This document shows positions 1 through 12,230 of a stretch of DNA of 64,000 bases, in pieces. The position numbers and the translations under genes were made by a program. Where the stretch lies: positions 67,033,322 to 67,097,321 of the forward strand of contig NC_086250.1 of the NCBI RefSeq assembly GCF_021018805.1, given 5' to 3'. Under the pieces are notes generated by a model that saw only the letters and a program-made list of their open reading frames with translations, was not told the origin of the DNA and did no database searches. This DNA comes from Prinia subflava. Taxonomy: Eukaryota > Chordata > Aves > Passeriformes > Cisticolidae. Every line of letters starts with the position of its first letter. Positions within the stretch are counted from its first letter, which is position 1.

Positions 1-3000
1 ATAAAATCACACAGAAAGGAAAAGTAGGGCATCTGGGAGGCAAAACCCCATTTCTTACAACTCCCTGGTTGTTTTTTCTGTATGGCAGCAAGAAGGCTGC
101 TGTATGCAACAGGGGTCTGCTGAAATGAGGGCATCCCTTCTGCACATGCATATTCAAAGACTAAAGAGAAAGCTTTGAAATATTTTCAGAAAAGGGGTCA
201 ATTATGTAGATTTTACATGGCTTGTTATTAAGGCCAAAACTCACATCGTTTTCACAAGGGCTGGAGGATACCAAGGCAAAGATGTAAGGGCTGGAGTCCA
301 GATTTGCCTGGAAGAAGGGAGGAAGAATCAAAACATTGTTAATTATATCCTCTCAAGAAAGGGCTTGTGGTGCTAGGAATTCATCCCAAGAGGGTAATTT
401 CAAGGCTACAAGTTGTAATATGTATTATTGCTGGTCTAAGCAGGAGGAGGGAGGAACTCCAGCTGTGGCACCTTTGGTAGCTTTTTGCAGGGGACTCTAG
501 CTGTAAGTTAAACAATCTGTTTTGGGGAATATGATATCCTTCCCCCAGCCTGGCTGAAGTCTTCAGCACCAACACAATAACGACTTGAAAGAAAACTAGT
601 CAACAATGATTTCTCCGGACTTTACAAATGCTTTGATGAATTTTTTTTACAAAGGCTCTCAAGGAAACCAGAGGCATTCGGTGAAAGGTAAAGTATTGTG
701 CCATTGATTAAAAAACTGGCCAGAACAAAAAAACAGAGCAGGAATGACTAGTTAGTTATTACAATGCCAAACACATAACAAAAGGCCATCAGAAGGCTAT
801 TAACCATCTTTTCATGCATAAATAAAAGGTTTCATTTAGAGGAATTAAGACTATTATATTTCTTTTATATCCAATGAGAACTCCAGAAGTATTGCTTTTC
901 TGAATTAGTATTGTACACATTCAGAGGTTATTAGAAGGTTACTGAAAATATGGTGCCTTGAAGGAAAGAAAGAGCTGGGTTTTATAAAGTCCTGCCCAGA
1001 GTTTGATGTATTTCTTGAATCCAGGAAGAAGGGCTGGGTCTTGGTGTTGGAAAAGTGTTTTTGCATCCAGTTTACACAGTGAAAAACAGGAGAATGGAGA
1101 ACGGGTGGGAACAATCAACACTTTCTGCCTGGACCAAAACCTCACTGTAGGTACAATGTTACATTTGGATAGCAATGAAAATTCAAAATCCCAAAAGAGC
1201 AGTTTGCTGTTCCACAGCTGATCAAAATTGATCATATAAAACCATTTTTCAGTGGCAAAGCAGATTTCAGCTAAAGATTTAAAGGTTATTAACAAGACCC
1301 AGTTTTCTCAAAAAGCTAAAACATTTGGACCCAGATGTAATTTTCAGAGGAAACTGTGGAATTGATGTACACATCTTACATCAGAGGGAAAAATATTTTC
1401 TGATCAGCTTTGTAGGCCCTACTATTCCTGACTTCTTAGCATGAATCAGCTCTGAGTAAGGAAATGATAGGATAGTGGTATAACACTTTTCTTCTAGAGA
1501 TGTCAAAACATTTCCCAAAGGCACTGATGTCTCTTCACCATAGGAAGACTGAGGAGAAGGAGGAGGAGAGCTGAAGGAGATTCTTAAAGCCAGTGTGAGG
1601 AATGAGACCTGCACATTCTAGTTCCCCATGCAAGTGCCCTTTCCAGTAAATTGTGGGGTGTGTTATTATCAAATGAAAACCTCAGGCTGATTTTTCAGAG
1701 TTGGCAAAAAGAGGCAATGAATAGTCACAATTAGAAAGCTAACTCTGAGTTTTTCTAAAGAGGAAAAGTATAGGACTGCCCATTTATCTCCAAACTGAAT
1801 CGAAGACTGTGGAACTCTGCGTGAGCATTGTTATTTTCCTTTATCAGCAAGGTATTGTTTTGTTGCATGAAATCTGTATGTTCAATAGATTTGATTTTCC
1901 AAGCAGCTGGCCTATCTTGCACTGTGAGGACTCTCTCTTAATCTCAATTGCTGTGCTTTTCTCAGTGCCGTTCCCAGCTGCTCAGAAATGAGCACAGTGC
2001 TTTCATCTGTCTTTTTGTGCTCTTATTAAGTGTGACAACCTCAACAATACCTGTATGTAGGAAAATATGCAGGTTTTAATTTGTTGGGTTTTTTTTTTTT
2101 AAACGTGATTGTCAAAAATTAGGGGCAAAAAGGTGTTGCTCTTAAATAATGAAAGTTCTGTGGCACTAATGATGTGTTTCTTTAGAGGGATGGTCTTTTT
2201 TTTTTTCCAGTTTGCTCTACACATAATTGCAGCCAATCCTTATTTATCCACAGGAGACAAGGGAACAGAAAAGAGCTGAAATATGCAGAGTTGGGCCATA
2301 GGTGCTTTCCAGGTGAAGGGGATAAACAATTAGGAATAATGTATGTATCTGATCATTTGGCTTCTGGCAAACATCTTTTGAGACACTAGACTGTTGATCA
2401 GCCACTTTTTTTCCCTGCCTTCATAAGCCTTTTTGTGTAAGGAACCCTCCCCATGACATGAGACAGCCATGATTTTAGAGAACACCTACTGGTATGACTG
2501 AAGTACCAACACAACAGGACAGAAAAGGGGAGAAAAATCCTTGGGAGGATGGGATGCTTCAGTGAAAGGCTCTTTGCTCTGAAACCAAACAGTGTTCAAT
2601 GCCATAAGCAAGTGCTTAGAAAACCAAGCTGGAAATGCCTGAAAATCAGTGTCAGCCTTGCAGCTATCCTGGAGGCAGAGCAACTGCAGTGGGAACACAG
2701 ATCCCTCTGAAAGGTTTCAATACATGGTGTGTTGTCGTTTCTGCTCAAGTTTGCACCTTCCAGTTCAAGGAACTGTTTCATAACCCAACCCCTGTAAAGG
2801 CAGGACCAATGGGTTTGCTGTCCAGAAAGGGCCAAGCATGCTAAATCTTCAGATATGGCAAACTGGTGGCCATATACGGACTTGGCCCAGACATTTTTCT
2901 CCTCGAAGCCCTGAGGAAAAGAGTAAAGGGAAGAGGGCTTTGCCAGGAAGCAGGAAGCAATGTGTTCAGGAGGGAGGATTAGATTTGCAAAGGTGTCCAC

Positions 3001-3731
3001 ATTTGCATTTCCTACAAATAGTTACATCATGCAAAGCAAATTCCCTTTTGGAGATTTTTCTGGTTGCCAATGGCTCAACAGAACAGGCTGCACTTAAACC
3101 AGAGTGAGTGAGAAGTCACCACACACCCAGCTCAGCCAGCCCAGATATAGGAGTGCTGTCCTGGGGGCCAGAAAGTCTTTGTCCCACTGCTCTAAATCCA
3201 GCAGATCCCAGGCAGAGCTCTGAGAAACATAGCACCAGAAAAAAGAGGATGTTGTCTTCTCTGGACCACAATCACACTCCTGTCATTGTAGCAAAATGTG
3301 CGGAACAAGGAAATAGTGACAGAACTTCCATTTGCTCTGGAAATGTCACCATCAGGTCTTAAGTTAATGTCATTTGGATTAGAGGGGGCTATTTACATCA
3401 GCTGGAAATGTGACCAACAAACCAAGACAGACAAGTAGGTACGAAGCCAGTCTGCATGCTATCACTTTGAAATATTTTCCTATTTTCTTACTGCTGTATT
3501 TATGAAATACATGCACAGCACACAGCCACTGTGGGCTTTTTCAACATCTATCCAATGCAATATCTGGCCTCTGTATTTTAGATGTAGTGATACTGAAACT
3601 TTAGATACCTGAGGCTACAATAAGGATTGTTAAACATATTTCTTTTCTATGTGAAACTCAAGAAAGCAGCTTATCTACACAATAGCCTATTCTGCATTCT
3701 TAAAGACTTATTGATAAAGGTTTGATGTACA

Positions 3732-3753
3732 GCCCAACCCTCCTGGGTTGGGC
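3732..3753. other. Perfect short hairpin (9-bp stem, 4-nt loop)
   Basis: The left arm GCCCAACCC at 3732-3740 is exactly complementary to GGGTTGGGC at 3745-3753 around the loop TCCT. The stem is GC-rich compared with its surroundings. A stem of this length with a small loop is expected about once or twice by chance in 64 kb, so no function is claimed. There is no neighbouring gene to suggest a terminator or RNA element. Confidence 0.5.
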
Positions 3754-3883
3754 AGCCCAGGGCAAAAGAGGCCTTTGTGTAATGTACTTCACTGAAGTTT
3801 TTAACAAAATAGATTACTAGCAAAAGCATTATTTTGCTAGCCCAAGTGTACCTAAGGACTTTGCCGACATAAGAAAAACTGAT

Positions 3884-3907
3884 TAAAAAAAAAAACAAAA
3901 AAAAAAA
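3884..3907. repeat. A-rich low-complexity run
   Basis: Two long A runs are separated by a single C and followed by a short C run. It looks like a simple poly-A tract. No recognisable SINE or processed-gene body precedes it, so I do not read it as a retroposon tail. Confidence 0.7.
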
Positions 3908-5045
3908 CCCCACAACCAAGCAAAGAACAAAATACAGTAAGTTACTTCTCACAAATGATCTGGGAAATGACACTGCAAGCAGGAACAGGAGTCCTGTGTT
4001 AGACTTTCTCTAGTAGCAGATCAAAGTCTTCCCTTCTCGCGGGTGTTTGCTCTTTCTGCTGTAACTTGCTGCTCCTCACAGGGCAGATAATATAAACCTC
4101 ATAAACTCACTTTTACTTTTTTTTATCTTGCCTGTTTTTTTCTTTTACCTGGGGTTCACCTTCTAACCCAACATCTCCCAGGTGAATGGGCACACAAATT
4201 TTGGGGACTGGGGAATGGATTTGGGTTTGGACAGTATGAGGAAGGACAGGAGCCCCTCCACTTGCTACTGCTAGATAAATCATCCCCTGATATCCTAGAC
4301 TGCATGCCTGACACTGGTGCTTAGAGGCTGCAGTGCTACAGGATGAGCTTTTCCTGGGTGAGACAGTTTTACCTCCCAGATGGTTATCACCACTGGCTAA
4401 TAAATCCAGTGATGTTTCTAAGTGACCTTTTAAAGTGAAGACCACTTAATTATTTATAGGACACTGGTTCAGAGAAAAAAATATATATTCTGTACATTTT
4501 CCAAAGCACAAGATGTTAAGGATGTTTTTAAAGTGCATTAAAATTAGAAAAACATCCTTTAATAGATTTCCAAAGCTACATGAGGTCTTGCAGGAATTAA
4601 CAAGTGCTTTGAGGTGAAACTATGGCAACTCAGTAGTGGTCAGCTCTGGCAGCCAAACACACCCTAAAGACTGACTGGTTTGGGCCTGCGTCTATGAGGC
4701 AGACAAGGAGAGACTTCTGTTCTCTTATATACAGCATTTGCCAGTCAAGGGCAAAGCAGTGGCCAAGGGCTGCCCAGGTAAGGGTGTTGAGCACAGGTGG
4801 CCTCACTCCTCCCTTTCTACAGTTAGCCACAGATGTAGCTGGTACCAGTGGGGATGCCCCATTAACACCTTAAGCAGGACTGTAAGGAGCAGCTTGCTGG
4901 TGATTTTTAGTGAGGGGGGAAGAAAAGGGATCTAAAAATGTATTTGTGCCTGGCAGGGTTGATCCGCAAAATGAATCCTTTGCATTTCTTTTGCATCTTC
5001 CATCTGTGATTTCACGGTTAATTGACTTATCCACGCAGTGTTCCT

Positions 5046-5170
5046 CTGAGGTATAGATTATCTCCACTTTCATAGTGATAAACCCGAGTGCGTAGGGGCT
5101 TGAGACGTAACTTGGCCTAAACCCTCAAGGGATTGCTAGGCAGAGCACAGAGCAGACCTGGGTCCTTCCT
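5046..5170 (-). repeat. MIR SINE relic (degenerate)
   Basis: Read on the plus strand, the segment follows the reverse complement of the MIR consensus. It begins with the 'GAGGTA..ATTATC.CCA.TTT' block, continues with a 'AAAC.CGAG' block, then 'TAACTTGGCCTAA', and ends in 'GCAGAGC..AG.AGACCTGGGTCCTT'. The order and spacing of these blocks match the core and 3' half of MIR, with many substitutions as expected for an element over 100 million years old. MIR copies are known in low number in bird genomes. An alignment to the amniote MIR consensus would settle it. Confidence 0.55.
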
Positions 5171-7537
5171 TTGCCCCCTCAGGGTGGGTTCCCTTTTCCC
5201 ATGGAGACACACAGCAAGTCATGCTCCACATGGCAAGGAGCCACCACGCTGCACCCGGTGCCCCTCACCACTGCCCAAAAACTTCAGCAAGGATTTGTGG
5301 GTCTGTCCAGGGCGTGAAGTGTGGAGCTGCTCTTGTCTCACACGTGTGAGCCCTGAGGTACAAGTCAGGCCACGGGTCATGGACAAAAGCCCCAGCCCCC
5401 ATCATGTGGTGGGGTTTATTTTTAGCCATCCCAGAGTCAATACCCGCGCAGCAGCACCGGCCACATCGATCGCGCTGATGCTTTGAAGATCAATGTTTGT
5501 AACAGCCCTGGCTACAGCTCTTTGGGGGGATCAAAGCTCCATCTTCCACTTGTAAGGCTGAACTTCATCCCTCTGGAAGCCGTGGGTGACTTTCACCTGT
5601 TGCATGCTCTGGGTTACACCTGCATAACTTCTGTGAGGACTCATAGAAGACAAGCATCGGCCACTTTTGGATCAATGGCAGACAAACCCCATGTCACGGA
5701 TTTCTGTCCTTGACTAAATTAACTCCTTCCCTAGACCTTTAACTGTGTCTTTGCACAATGATGATGCCTTTTAAATTGTTTTTAATAAGCAAAGTAAGAT
5801 AAAGAGGGAAGGAGAGCTAAGAAGTGGTCATATCATCACAAATGCAGTAGCAGATGAAAAGCTGGTGAGGAAACACTTTACAGGAAATTTGGAGGAAAGT
5901 TAGGTGCCTTGCAGTCATTACATCCTGGTGTTGCCAAGACTTCAGTGTAATGTTAATTAACTGTTTAATTTATTGAACTTTGCAAAGTTAATGACCTTTG
6001 AAAATATCTCAAAAAAAGGTTTCAGGCAGATTTCAGGTTTTTGACACATGAACATCCACCATTATTTTAAAAAAGTTCAGCTCCATCATCACAGTGATTG
6101 CTTTTCTTATTGCATGCAAGATATTTCAGATGGGCAATCAGGATGTTAGTATAATGAGCAGAAACTTTAATGAGATGCTGTCATCCTTATTTCTGTCAGG
6201 ATAGTGGCAGAAAAAAATTACATTTTTCTTAGGCAGTTAGGACACATGTCACCTCTTCCTAGCACAGGTCAAGGGAACTGAACCTTAGGAGTGCCAATTC
6301 ATTCCACTTACTATAAAGAAATGGTAATGGAGTGGCTAAGCTGGAGCCAGTCACACTGTAGGTAGCTGAAGCTGGCTGAGATGAATCCCATGTCTGACCT
6401 GCCTTGGTGAGTTTTATTGTTGTAAAGAATAGATAAAGAAAGAGTGAGGTCCCCAGATTTTAACAGCATCTAATAGTGCCATGAAATCCAGCATCGGATG
6501 TTATTTCAAATGAGGTTTTTATGCAAGTGGGGATTGTTGTTTAGGGTAAAAACAGGCTGATGACATGTATTCATTATATGTAGAAGCTCTCCTGTGCTTT
6601 GCTGGGGATGCTGTGCTGACATCTTTATGTTTTTATTGGCATCCTGGGAGATGCATAAATGTCCTACTAGCTCCTGTCTCAAGGAAGTGAATCTGGAATT
6701 TCGTGAAAGGATTTGAGAGGACCAAGAGTTTGAATGAGCTGGATGGACCTCTGATTTGCTTCAGTTCTTGTCCTCTTTCCAATGTCAGTGAAACCTTGGT
6801 CAGAAACCATCCCAGCCAGAACATGCAGTGACCACTAGCCAGGTGGCCAAAGGGCATCACCAGGGGGCTTGGAGCACAAAGAGGGCAGTGACCCAAGGAG
6901 GGGCTCCCAGGCAGCTGCTGAAGCAGCCATGGGCATAGCTAGAAATATCTACTGCAACATAAGGCAACATGCTATGAACATCAGCTTTTATTTGGGGGAG
7001 TGATGGGAGCCCCAGTGGAGATGAAAGGGAAGGGATGTCTGGCTCCTACCCCAGAAGGTAAATTTAAGTGATAGTGATGACTCTGGGTTTCAAGCAGTTC
7101 TCTGGTTCTAGAGTGGGATCCATTAGGGATGAAAAAATGAATATAAAAATATTTAAAAGCAAAAAATGTAGGATTATCATGAAGAAAAATGGTATCACGT
7201 GTTTCCCTTGGTCCTGTGCTCTGGCATCTGATTGTCCTGTGAAGCACTGCATCAGATAAGGAGAGTGCAGGATCTACCTCAGACTCTGTCATCTGGGGGA
7301 TCCTCCTGCCTAGAGGGTGTTTTACATGCAGATATACCTTCTGAGACCTGTAAAAATTCTGCCCCAGCCTTCACCCTCAGAGGGATCAAAACTGCTCATA
7401 TACTTTGGAGAAGAGATGGCCTCTGGTGGCTCTTTTCAGCTGGGGTTCTGATTTGTGTCATTACTAATTCAACCTTTAAAGATTAAAGAATCTCTGCAGA
7501 AATAATATTTTATAGGACTCCTTTGGAGCAACCCCAG
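5171..7537. other. Non-coding, nothing recognised
   Basis: Only short, mutually overlapping open frames are present, none resembling a known protein. A few CpGs cluster near 5430-5470, but too few for an island. A small palindrome (TTGCATGCAA) lies near 6110. I see no repeat, RNA gene or convincing exon. Confidence 0.55.
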
Positions 7538-7582
7538 ATTATTATTATTGTTGTTGTTGTGTTAATATTATTATTATTATTT
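7538..7582. repeat. Compound trinucleotide microsatellite (ATT)n/(GTT)n/(ATT)n
   Basis: A short ATT run is followed by a GTT run and then another ATT run, with a small interruption (GTTAAT). The compound structure suggests slippage followed by point mutation in one part of the array. Such loci are usually length-polymorphic. Confidence 0.85.
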
Positions 7583-8504
7583 TGTAATTTCTCAAACCCT
7601 TTCTTACCCTTGTCCCCGTCTTCAATCTTTTGCCTCATGCTGAGCCCTTCTGCTCATTCCCTTCTTTTCTCCTCTTCCCCAGGCCAAAATACCACAGTCC
7701 AGGATTTGCACATTTGTAACAATATTACACTTCAGAAAAATGGCTGGTTTTCTCTTAATGCCTTGTCTGCCCTGTGAAAGCTGGTCTACTCTTCCAGCAC
7801 ACACAGAGATGTGTCCAGAGAGCATGAAGTGCATTTATGAGCATTTGCAGAGTCACTTTGCACCAGAGGTTGTGTTTTTATGGACATGAGGTGGCTATAA
7901 TCAGGTTTCTAACTGAGAGCATAATAGCTGTACTTTAGCAGAGTTGTAGCTTTGGGAAATGGTGTTTAATTTGACAGAGATATTGATGGGGATGGGAGTC
8001 TTTTACATTGGAAAAAAAAGCTTCTGTTATCCTGTTCTGTTGATTTCTTCTTGCAAACCAAACACAAACACTCGGTGTTTGTTGCTTTCTACATCATGCC
8101 CTGTTTGAATGGTTACTGAAGTGGATGAATAAATCATCTGACTGTTGAAACTGCATACATAGACCTAATGCTCTAGTGAAAGGCTTTGTGTGTGTTTTGA
8201 CTGCTAACGTCCAGAACAGCAAATACACCTAGCAGCAAAAGAAAAATATAGCTCAGTTGCTATTTAGGGAAGGAAGCCCCTTCATATTTCTAGCACATGT
8301 TTTGTCAGAAGGTTAAGAAGGATGCTCAGCCTCGTGGTTGTACCTACTGGGACACAGGAGCACCAGAGGCCATTTTCTCTGCTGGGGCAGAGATTTTGCT
8401 CAGCAATTCTCAATTTGTGTCTGTGAGCCCCATCTCTACAACTCCCATTTTTCATCTATAGGTCCTCAAACATCTATAGATCCCCCCAGTGAGCCAGGAT
8501 GGAG
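7583..8504. other. Non-coding, nothing recognised
   Basis: Ordinary AT-rich sequence without a recognisable gene, RNA or repeat. Open frames are short and unremarkable. Confidence 0.55.
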
Positions 8505-8580
8505 GCAAGAAAAAATAAGGTAGACAGAGCCTTGCCCAAGCCACCCAGCCAGAGCCTGATCCTGGGACTCTGCTTCTTCA
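8505..8580 (-). repeat. Possible MIR SINE relic
   Basis: The plus strand reads 'GCCTTGCCCAAGCCACCCAGCC', then 'AGAGCC' and 'TCCTGGGACTCTGCTTCTT'. This order matches the reverse complement of the MIR block 'ACTTGCCCAAGGTCAC..CAGAGCC..GAACCCAGG'. Only this part is preserved; the neighbouring 'CCCATTTTTCATCTATAGG' at about 8445 may be a diverged remainder. The assignment rests on one short block and is less sure than the copy at 37.8 kb. Confidence 0.4.
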
Positions 8581-10119
8581 AACACAGCAGTCCCCAGCTC
8601 TGCTGAGGCGGTTTATTTATGTGGTAGGGAGGCAGTTTTCCTTCCTAAACTGCCACACTGGCTTAACAGGAATCATGATAACAATGGCTGAGATCATTGA
8701 TGTGTCACAGAGATAAATCCCTCTCAGTTATTAGAGGAGGGTGGACAGACCCTGATGGTCCTGCCAAGCAGGACAGGGTGCTGAACTGGCTTTGCTGTAA
8801 CTCAGTTTTCTCAGACTTGTACAATGACCTATGATCCTCAGATATGACTTTTTTTATGTCTGCCATCCAGATTTGGAAGGCAGCTAAGTCAGTCTTATTA
8901 ATACCTCGAGACTTTAATATTCATCATACTGCTTTTGCTTTCGTGGAAAAAGCCTAAGTCCTCTGGAAAAAAGCAGGTCATTAGAGCCTTAAAGACAAAC
9001 TCCAGTAAAATAACCCATGTTTCTAGCCCTTTCTGGAACTGGTGCCATGTAAGGGTGAGCAGCAAATTATTTTGAAAGCTCTTACTCATGCAAATGCTGC
9101 ATCAGTGGAACAGTTTGGAAATAACAGGGGTGTGTCCCCTCTTAAACTCCTCAGAGGCAAGTCCCTCTCCCTCTGAAAACACAGAGCAGATCTCAAAGGA
9201 CTGCACTGGCAATCTCAGAGAGGAAAACCTTTCTCCATTTTCAAAATACACCCCACAACCACCAACAAATAAAACCCAGCTCCAGTTTTTCAGTGCTGCC
9301 AAAGGAACACACCCAGTACAGCACTGCTCCTCCCCTTGCATCACCGACAAAGCTGCCAGCTGAATTGTGCCTCTATCCTTGGTGCCTTGGCGTGGTACCA
9401 AGCAGGAAGCACACAGATAAGCTTTTGGGATCCCAGCAGTTTTCCAGGGCTGCTAAGCTCAAAAAAGAGTCCAGTGCCTTTCTACTGGCTAGTAAAACAG
9501 CACATTTCACTCCTAAAATCATTGCTAAGAATCTGGCCTTTCTGAGAACAAAGCTTTATATACGCCAGGAGATTGCTTCAGAAAGAGATCTGATACATCA
9601 CATATTTTTAACTTTGTTTATAAGTTAATCTATAGCTAAAGAGGAGACTGAAGAGGAAGTGCCATCCCAGAAAGGATGTACCCAGCCATCAGTACAACCC
9701 ACAGTCTGTGCCAGGCTGCATCCTCCTGGCACCTCTGGAAATGGGAGTCCCCAAGCTGGCAGTGCTGTGAGCTGCACCCACAGCTCACAGCTGGTGAGCT
9801 GGGCACGTCTTCCCCATGCCACCCCAGCCAGTGCTGCTCTCACTTCTTTCTGCCATCCTCAAAAAAAAAAAAAAAATCAGCTTGTTCATCACCAGGAGGT
9901 GCTGAATCTGACTGCACAGCCTGGGCAGTAGCAGGTGGGACTCACCACCACGTCCAGAACCTTTGCTTTTTAAAAAATGTGTCATAAAATAAAGCACATA
10001 AAATTGTTGACAGTTTGAGCATTTGGGTGGGTAGACAGCTTTTTTTTCACTGTTCACCATTTAGAGGAAAAGGACAGAAGAAATGAATCTCAGGACATTT
10101 TCAGGTGTGTATTTTTCCT
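8581..10119. other. Non-coding, nothing recognised
   Basis: The segment contains a pure A run of about 15 at 9860-9875. Overlapping open frames on both strands show no domain or family resemblance. I see no RNA gene and no convincing repeat family. Confidence 0.55.
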
Positions 10120-10162
10120 GAATGAATGAATGAATGAAGGTTTGATTGATTGATTGATTAAT
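10120..10162. repeat. Adjacent tetranucleotide microsatellites (AATG)n and (GATT)n
   Basis: About five AATG units are followed within a few bases by about five GATT units. The two motifs are not reverse complements, so this is a compound microsatellite and not a hairpin. Confidence 0.85.
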
Positions 10163-10563
10163 TCATTTCTTTTCTGCAGCACAGGAAATTAATTGTTGAA
10201 AGCAGATATTTTTAATGAGGGAGGAGGGGGGATAAGAAAGCCCTAAAAGGCACTGGTTCTTGCAGAGCATAAGCAAATCTTTCCCTTTTTCAAGTAATCC
10301 ATGAAAAGTTTGCTTTCATGAAAAGCAAAGGAAACCTGGAGAAGCAGTGATGAGAGAAGCACAGTAGCAATAATATTCAAACCATTTGGAAGCAAATGTT
10401 GTGCTTATGGGAAGTATGCAACAAGACTAAAAAAAAACCAAGCATGAAAGGCACTCCTAGTGTTAAATATTCATTAGTATTCCCCGCACCGCCTGTTCTA
10501 AATATAAGATACGTTTCAGCACAGCCCTGGTGTGTGACTGGGGTGTTCTCCCCTCCCTTACAG

Positions 10564-10621
10564 GATGCTGTAAGGATGGCGGGGCGTTCCCATGGCAACA
10601 CCGCGATGCCACCTTTGTCAG
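10564..10621 (+). other. Candidate small exon, unsupported by homology
   Basis: A strong polypyrimidine tract and acceptor (TTCTCCCCTCCCTTACAG) ends at 10563. The sequence then stays open for 58 bases and meets a donor-like CAG|GTGAAT at 10621/10622. The local sequence is richer in GC and CpG than its surroundings and includes an ATG with a good context (AGGATGGCG). The predicted peptide (about 19 residues) resembles nothing I know. It could be an alternative 5' exon, a lncRNA exon or chance. It overlaps the X-box-like site, which would be unusual for a plain coding exon. Confidence 0.18.
10586..10599. promoter_or_regulatory. RFX X-box-like element
   Basis: The sequence GTTCCCATGGCAAC is a near-perfect inverted repeat. 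It fits the RFX-family X-box pattern GTNRCC-N(0-3)-RGYAAC except at one position in the left half. Real X-boxes lie close to the start sites of cilia-related genes and other targets. Here it sits in a locally CpG-enriched patch (about 10.57-10.70 kb) some 4 kb upstream of the main CpG island. Binding is inferred from the motif only. Confidence 0.35.
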
Positions 10622-11993
10622 GTGAATGAAGTGACCGATGGCGAGGTCGCCCAGGGGCACCCGGGCTGCGCTGCCACCGCATCCATTGTCCCTGTCACCG
10701 GCAGGGCTGGGGGCGGGAGGCAGGAGGAAATAACTTTTTGCATCGCAGAGCGGTGGAGACTGGGTCCAAATCCAAATTCCCTCTGTTTTTCAGGGCTGGT
10801 ACAGGCAGCACAACTTGGCTCTGCGCTGGCATCCCCGCCCCGAAGGTTAGGAAGTGTTCAGCTTACAGAATTTTATCCCAGCCTGGATACAGCCACAAAG
10901 GGTGAAGAAGAGGAAAACTAAGGGCTCTTAGGGTAAATACATACCACAGAGTTCAGCTTTTTCAAGCAGCCTCAGCCAGTAGTCTGACAGTGAACATAAG
11001 GATTTTTGGGGCCATTTTTCCTAGTATTGGGTACACAGGGTGAGATTCAGCTCTAGAGAGAGGCAGCTAAATTCAGCCATTTACATCTACTTGGCCAAAT
11101 ATCAGGAGAATCTCTTCTCTCCTTCTGGTCCATGGAGGTTTGTCAAAGTAGTCAGCAGAGCCTGGAAAGAGATGGAGCTCTAAGGCTGAAGCCTGGCAGG
11201 ACATACCAGGGTCAAGGCAGACACCTGCCTTGGTCTGCTGTCTAGAGTCCAGCAGACATTTAAATTATGATAATATAGGAGGGCATTGCAGGACTTCTCA
11301 CTCCCATGACTAGTTAAGGAGTCAAAGGTGATTATATCCCCATCTTCTAGGATATGGTGGTTTGAATCCAGGACAGGATGAACCTCTACAACACCTGTGT
11401 GAACAAGACAAGTTGGTCCCTTCTTCTACAGATGGAGAGCCTGAGATATGCTGGGTGTAGCTGCCCAGGATCCAAGTCAAATGCTGCTCCCCTCTTCAGA
11501 AATAGAATGAGGATGCAAGTGTTCACATGCTCCTTTTGCCTCTGCAGTGCCTTTGATGTGAAATGGCAGGAGCAGAGGCTGTAGAACGAGTCTGCAGCAA
11601 TCTGAGCATTGCTGAGAGTCACAGCCCAGCAGAGGAACGAGGTGTCAGACCATGGCACTGCTGTCAGGCTGCTGGGGCACTGCTCCCCTGGCTAGAGCAA
11701 CCAAAGCTCTCATTTTAAAGTGAAGATAAACTTCCTTGGCTCCCACAGTTGCAAAATTACCACTCTGAATGTGAAAGGAGGGGTTGTAAGCAGTCTGGAG
11801 CACACCAAGTGTTCATCCTGCTCCTGCAGCACATGGAGGGCAGGCTGGTGGCTGCACTGGCTAAAGCAGAGCATCTGCCTGAATGCTAGTTCAGCTCTAG
11901 TCCAACCTGGCATCTTGAGTTTGAGAGGAGGATGATGTGATACACAACACCCATCCACTCACTGATGCTCCAACTCTTACAGGAAATCGCCAG
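10622..11993. other. Non-coding, nothing firm
   Basis: The first 100 bases keep the raised CpG content of the X-box patch. After that the sequence is ordinary non-coding DNA. A possible MIR trace near 11.44 kb was judged too weak to annotate. No gene is recognised. Confidence 0.5.
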
Positions 11994-12230
11994 GGTTTCT
12001 GAGGAGCCAAGGCAAAACTACACACAGGCAGAACCCCTTGGGTTTCTGAGGAACCGAGGCAAAGCTACACACAGGCAGAACCCCTTGGGTTTCTAAAGGA
12101 GCCAAGGCAAAGCTACACACAGGCAGAACCCCTTGGGTTTCTAAAGGAGCCAAGGCAAAGCTACACACAGGCAGAACCCCTTGGGTTTCTGAGGAACCAA
12201 GGCAAAGCTACACACAGGCAGAACCCCTTG
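11994..12230. repeat. Minisatellite, five tandem copies of a 47/48-bp unit
   Basis: Five head-to-tail units begin at about 11994, 12041, 12088, 12136 and 12184. Units 1, 2 and 5 are 47 bp; units 3 and 4 are 48 bp and identical to each other. Units 2 and 5 differ by one base. Each unit runs from GGTTTCT through AAAGCTACACACAGGCAG to ACCCCTTG. The 48-bp units would encode a repeating 16-residue peptide on the minus strand, but the 47-bp units break the frame, so coding is unlikely. The high identity of units 3 and 4 points to recent duplication or conversion. Confidence 0.95.

Larger units (their letters stand above)
1..5045. other. Non-coding flank, no gene recognised
   Basis: This stretch is AT-rich and CpG-poor, and stop codons are frequent in all frames. 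The short open frames on both strands overlap each other and resemble no known protein. It holds homopolymer runs (T run near 2089-2100, A-rich run at 3884-3907) and a perfect 9-bp hairpin at 3732-3753, listed separately. I see no RNA gene, splice-bounded exon or young transposon. If the CpG island near 14.7 kb is a promoter reading to the right, this is distal upstream sequence. Confidence 0.6.

Noticed and set aside
3884..3907. Poly-A tail of a processed pseudogene
   Set aside because: No recognisable coding or RNA-derived sequence and no target-site duplication is seen next to it.
11340..11480. Possible MIR or tRNA-like trace (GGTTTGAATCC; TCTACAGATGGAGAGCCTGAG)
   Set aside because: The blocks are short and not in the right order or spacing for either a tRNA or MIR.
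11977..12168. Repeating 16-residue peptide frame over the minisatellite
   Set aside because: The 47-bp units break the frame, so the peptide repeat reflects the DNA repeat and not a protein.
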